Shown here: positions 61,626 through 64,000 of the stretch, one piece after another
Numbering within the stretch: position 1 is the first letter of the stretch
Layout: each line of letters opens with the position of its first letter
NCBI GenBank assembly: GCA_036567985.1
Contig: DATCTK010000062.1
Location: forward strand, 56,063 to 120,062
Length of the DNA stretch: 64,000 nucleotides
Reading direction: 5' to 3'
Source: SZUA-229 sp036567985
GTDB taxonomy: Bacteria; Pseudomonadota; Gammaproteobacteria; SZUA-229
Made by a program: the position numbers and the translations under genes
Notes under the pieces: generated by a model
The model's database searches: none
What the model was told of the DNA's origin: nothing
What the model saw: the letters and a program-made list of their open reading frames with translations, nothing else

Positions 61626-63026
61626 ATGCAAAAACCCACCTTACTGCTTGTTGATGATGACCCTCTGATCACAGATAGCCTGGGGTTTATTCTGCAAAAG
61701 GACTACCAGCTTTACACCGCTGAATCCCGGGCAGAGGTCAGGGCCCTGCTCAACGGGCTGGAGCACACGCCCCGGCTGGCGCTGGTGGATCTGGGTCTGC
61801 CCCCACACCCCCATGGGGCCGATGAAGGTTTCGCGCTGATTGAAGACCTGCTGGCCCATGATTCGCAGATTAAAATCCTGGTGCTATCGGGCCAGAGCGA
61901 CGAGGCAAATATGCACCATGCACTGACCCTGGGTGCGGTTGATTTTATTCCCAAACCGGCGGAAACCGCACTGTTACAGGCACGGCTCAAACATCACCTG
62001 ATGCTCAGCCAGGTAGAAAGCCGGCACGCACCGCAATCCGCCGACTCGGCAATCATCGGTGACAGCAGTGCCATTCACACCCTGCGTGAGCAGATCAGCC
62101 AGTTTGCCAGTGCGGATTTTCCGGTGCTGGTGGAAGGCGAATCCGGTACCGGCAAGGAGCTGGTGGCCAGGGCACTGCACCAGACCAGCCGCCGCGCCGG
62201 GCAACCCTGCTTAACCATTAACTGCGCGGCAATTGCACCGGAGCTGCTGGAGGCACAGCTGTTTGGCCATGCCAAAGGCGCCTTTACCGGCGCCGACAAG
62301 TCCCGTCGTGGTTTTTTTGAAGAGGCGGGTGAAGGCACGCTGTTTCTCGACGAAATCGGTGAAATGGCCTACGACCTGCAGGCCAAATTACTGCGGGTAC
62401 TGGAAAGCGGTGAATTCTACCGCGTGGGTGAAACCCGCTGCCTGCAATCCCGTGCACGGATTATCGCCGCCACCAATAAAACCCTGCAGCATGAAGTGGC
62501 AGCAGGGCATTTTCGTGCCGACCTGTTTCACCGTTTGAGCATTCTGAAAATCCATGTGCCGCCGGTACGCGAGCGCATGCAGGACAGCCTGCTGCTGCTA
62601 CAGCATTTTATGGATTTTTATTCCGAATCACTGCAGCCAATTGAACTGGATACACAGGCCAGGCAATTATGGCTGGGTTACGACTTTCCCGGCAATGTGC
62701 GGGAGCTGCGCAATATCGTGATTCGCCTTTGTACCCGTTACCCCGGACAGACCATCAGCGCGCAACAACTACAGGATGAGTTCGAACCGCAACTGCTTAA
62801 CGCCACCGCCCACAGCCAGGTAGATCAGTTCAGCAGCCAGATGATTCAGCAGGAGCTGGCCAGTGGCGAGCTGAATTTAAATGACAAGTTACAGGCGCTG
62901 GAAGACTTTGTTATACAGCAGGCAATGCAACTGTATAACGGCAACCTGAGCAAGGTGGCGCGCGCCCTGCAGATTAATCGCACCACCCTTTACAGCCGGA
63001 TGCAGAAACATGAACAGAAACAGTAA
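61626..63026 (+). CDS. PrsR-like sigma-54 response regulator
   Basis: Regulator of 466 residues: receiver with phosphoacceptor Asp55 in LVDLGLPPHPHGADEGF, AAA+ domain with GESGTGKELVA, GAFTGAD, and Fis-type HTH (LSKVARALQINRTTLYSRM). The extended VDLGLPP loop with a following GADEG insertion is typical of the PEP-CTERM-box response regulators (PrsR) of XrtA/exosortase loci, so it may control exopolysaccharide or protein-sorting genes (inference). No partner kinase is in view. It is followed 24 bases later by an ExeA-type ATPase. Confidence 0.88.
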   Translation: MQKPTLLLVDDDPLITDSLGFILQKDYQLYTAESRAEVRALLNGLEHTPRLALVDLGLPPHPHGADEGFALIEDLLAHDSQIKILVLSGQSDEANMHHALTLGAVDFIPKPAETALLQARLKHHLMLSQVESRHAPQSADSAIIGDSSAIHTLREQISQFASADFPVLVEGESGTGKELVARALHQTSRRAGQPCLTINCAAIAPELLEAQLFGHAKGAFTGADKSRRGFFEEAGEGTLFLDEIGEMAYDLQAKLLRVLESGEFYRVGETRCLQSRARIIAATNKTLQHEVAAGHFRADLFHRLSILKIHVPPVRERMQDSLLLLQHFMDFYSESLQPIELDTQARQLWLGYDFPGNVRELRNIVIRLCTRYPGQTISAQQLQDEFEPQLLNATAHSQVDQFSSQMIQQELASGELNLNDKLQALEDFVIQQAMQLYNGNLSKVARALQINRTTLYSRMQKHEQKQ

Positions 63027-63050
63027 ACACCACAGCCGCACAGGTGATGC

Positions 63051-64000
63051 ATGTACCTGAGCCATTTTGGTCTGCAACGCCAGCCCTTCAAAATTACCCC
63101 GGACACCAGCATGTTCTACCCGGGCAACAAGCGCGGTGCTGCCCTGCAGGCATTGAAATACGCGATTATGTCCGGCGAAGGTATGATCAAGGTCGTAGGC
63201 GAGGTGGGCTCCGGCAAGACCATGCTGTGCCGCATGCTGGAAGTGGAACTGGACGACTCGGTGGAAGTGGTTTATATCGCCAACCCCAGCCTGTCGCCGG
63301 AAAATATTCTGCATGTGATTGCCTTCGAACTGAAACTGGATATCACCCCGGAGTCGAGCAAGCTGGAAGTGATGCAGACCCTGCAGAACTACCTGCTGGC
63401 ACGCCACGCCCACAATAAACAGGTGGTAGTGTTTGTGGAAGAAGCGCAGAGCATGCCCATTGAGACACTGGAAGAAATCCGCCTGCTGAGTAACCTGGAA
63501 ACCAATGAGCACAAGCTGTTACAGATGGTGCTGTTCGGCCAGCCGGAGCTGGATGAAAAATTGCGCAACCCGGCGATTCGCCAGTTAAAGGAACGCATCA
63601 CGCATAATTTCTATCTCGATCCGTTCCCGGCAAATGATGTGTATGAGTACCTTAATTTCCGCATGCGCGCCGTGGGCTACTGCGGGCCGGACCTGTTTTC
63701 ACAGAAAGTGGCCAACCGTATCGAGCGCAAATCCAGTGGCCTGACACGACGCATCAATATTCTTGCGGACAAGGCATTGCTCGCTGCCTATGCGGAGGGC
63801 GGCCATAATATTGGTAAAAAGCACATTGACCTGGCGGCGAAGGACAGCGATTTCGGACAGGGCGAGCACAGTCAGTCCGCCTTGAAATTTCTACTGGGGA
63901 TAGCGGTGATTCTGGCGGCGATCTGGCTTGGCAGTTTACTGCCGGGGCTGTTTAGCAATCAGCCGGTGCACAGCGAGCTGACTACGGAGGCCGCCGAGCC
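63051..64000 (+). CDS. ExeA/MshM-type AAA ATPase, 3' end outside window
   Basis: At least 316 residues, open to the right edge. MYLSHFGLQRQPFKITPD is the family start; Walker A GEVGSGKTMLC, Walker B VVVFVEEAQSMP and sensor segment LFGQPELDEKLRNP follow. A membrane segment lies at about 276-300 (LLGIAVILAAIWLGSLLPGLF). Related ATPases assist type II secretion (ExeA/GspA), MSHA pili (MshM) or XrtA loci. The start has AGGTG 5 bases upstream. Confidence 0.85.
   Translation, partial: MYLSHFGLQRQPFKITPDTSMFYPGNKRGAALQALKYAIMSGEGMIKVVGEVGSGKTMLCRMLEVELDDSVEVVYIANPSLSPENILHVIAFELKLDITPESSKLEVMQTLQNYLLARHAHNKQVVVFVEEAQSMPIETLEEIRLLSNLETNEHKLLQMVLFGQPELDEKLRNPAIRQLKERITHNFYLDPFPANDVYEYLNFRMRAVGYCGPDLFSQKVANRIERKSSGLTRRINILADKALLAAYAEGGHNIGKKHIDLAAKDSDFGQGEHSQSALKFLLGIAVILAAIWLGSLLPGLFSNQPVHSELTTEAAE

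Overview
The window is a 64 kb piece of a gammaproteobacterial chromosome. Gene order around several housekeeping genes matches the Pseudomonas/Enterobacteria pattern: fimT-pilV-pilW-pilX-pilY1-pilY2-pilE next to ispH; thiS-thiG-trmB; lptM-lysA-dapF-DUF484-xerC; hslVU; DUF971-ubiE-ubiJ-ubiB; and yibN-grxC-secB-gpsA-trmL. A proteobacterial-type phosphoribulokinase suggests a Calvin-cycle autotroph. NhaD and BCCT transporters suggest a saline habitat. Two rhodanese proteins and a SqrR/BigR-like ArsR regulator fit a sulfur-metabolising lifestyle (inference). No tRNA, rRNA or CRISPR array was seen.

Layout. 1-2.3 kb: end of ispH and a chemoreceptor. 2.5-10.4 kb: type IV pilus minor-pilin operon on the minus strand, with a terminator after pilE. 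10.5-14.8 kb: thiamine genes (thiO, thiS, thiG), a secreted protein of unknown role, and trmB. 15-20.6 kb: NhaD antiporter, SLC13/TrkA-C permease, a divergent LysR regulator, and an OmpW porin with two FNR-type boxes. 20.9-24.5 kb: phosphoribulokinase, a repeat-rich gap, FIST protein, TatD nuclease, DUF3144 protein. 24.5-35.7 kb: a long minus-strand block for ubiquinone biosynthesis, HslUV protease, XerC, DUF484 and DapF, ending in a large surface metallopeptidase/propeller/barrel protein. 35.8-38.5 kb: a sigma-54 activator and a periplasmic rhodanese/lipoprotein pair that split the usual lysA-dapF neighbourhood. 38.6-43.9 kb: lysA, the small unlisted lipoprotein gene lptM, a histidine kinase/NtrC-type pair and an RNA methyltransferase. 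43.9-47.5 kb: a REP-type transposase and ten copies of a short GGGGTCAGAGCCC palindrome around rnk, a lipoprotein and an outer-membrane protein. 47.6-57.7 kb: stress protein, betaine-type transporter, membrane spermidine-synthase-like protein, exonuclease, cNMP/CBS/DUF294 protein, YajL, CtpA and EnvC-like protein. 57.9-61.4 kb: ArsR regulator and a redox/export operon (rhodanese, grxC, trxC, secB, gpsA), then convergent trmL. 61.6-64 kb: a PrsR-like sigma-54 response regulator and an ExeA-type ATPase cut by the window end.

The strongest candidate for an undescribed system is the 35.8-38.5 kb module. A PAS/AAA+ sigma-54 activator with a Cys/His-rich sensor loop has a TGTCAT/ATGACA dyad before its own gene. 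Two perfect TGTCATGACA palindromes 30 bp apart lie about 90-140 bp upstream of a GG-N10-GC (-24/-12) promoter that would drive a small lipoprotein and a periplasmic rhodanese. The second is the GGGGTCAGAGCCC repeat family with its transposase: copies form the transposase's ends and its C-terminal codons, and copies lie in frame inside a neighbouring membrane-protein gene. The third is a set of large inverted repeats built from CGCAAATGAACGC-type units, all three of which sit between convergent gene pairs.
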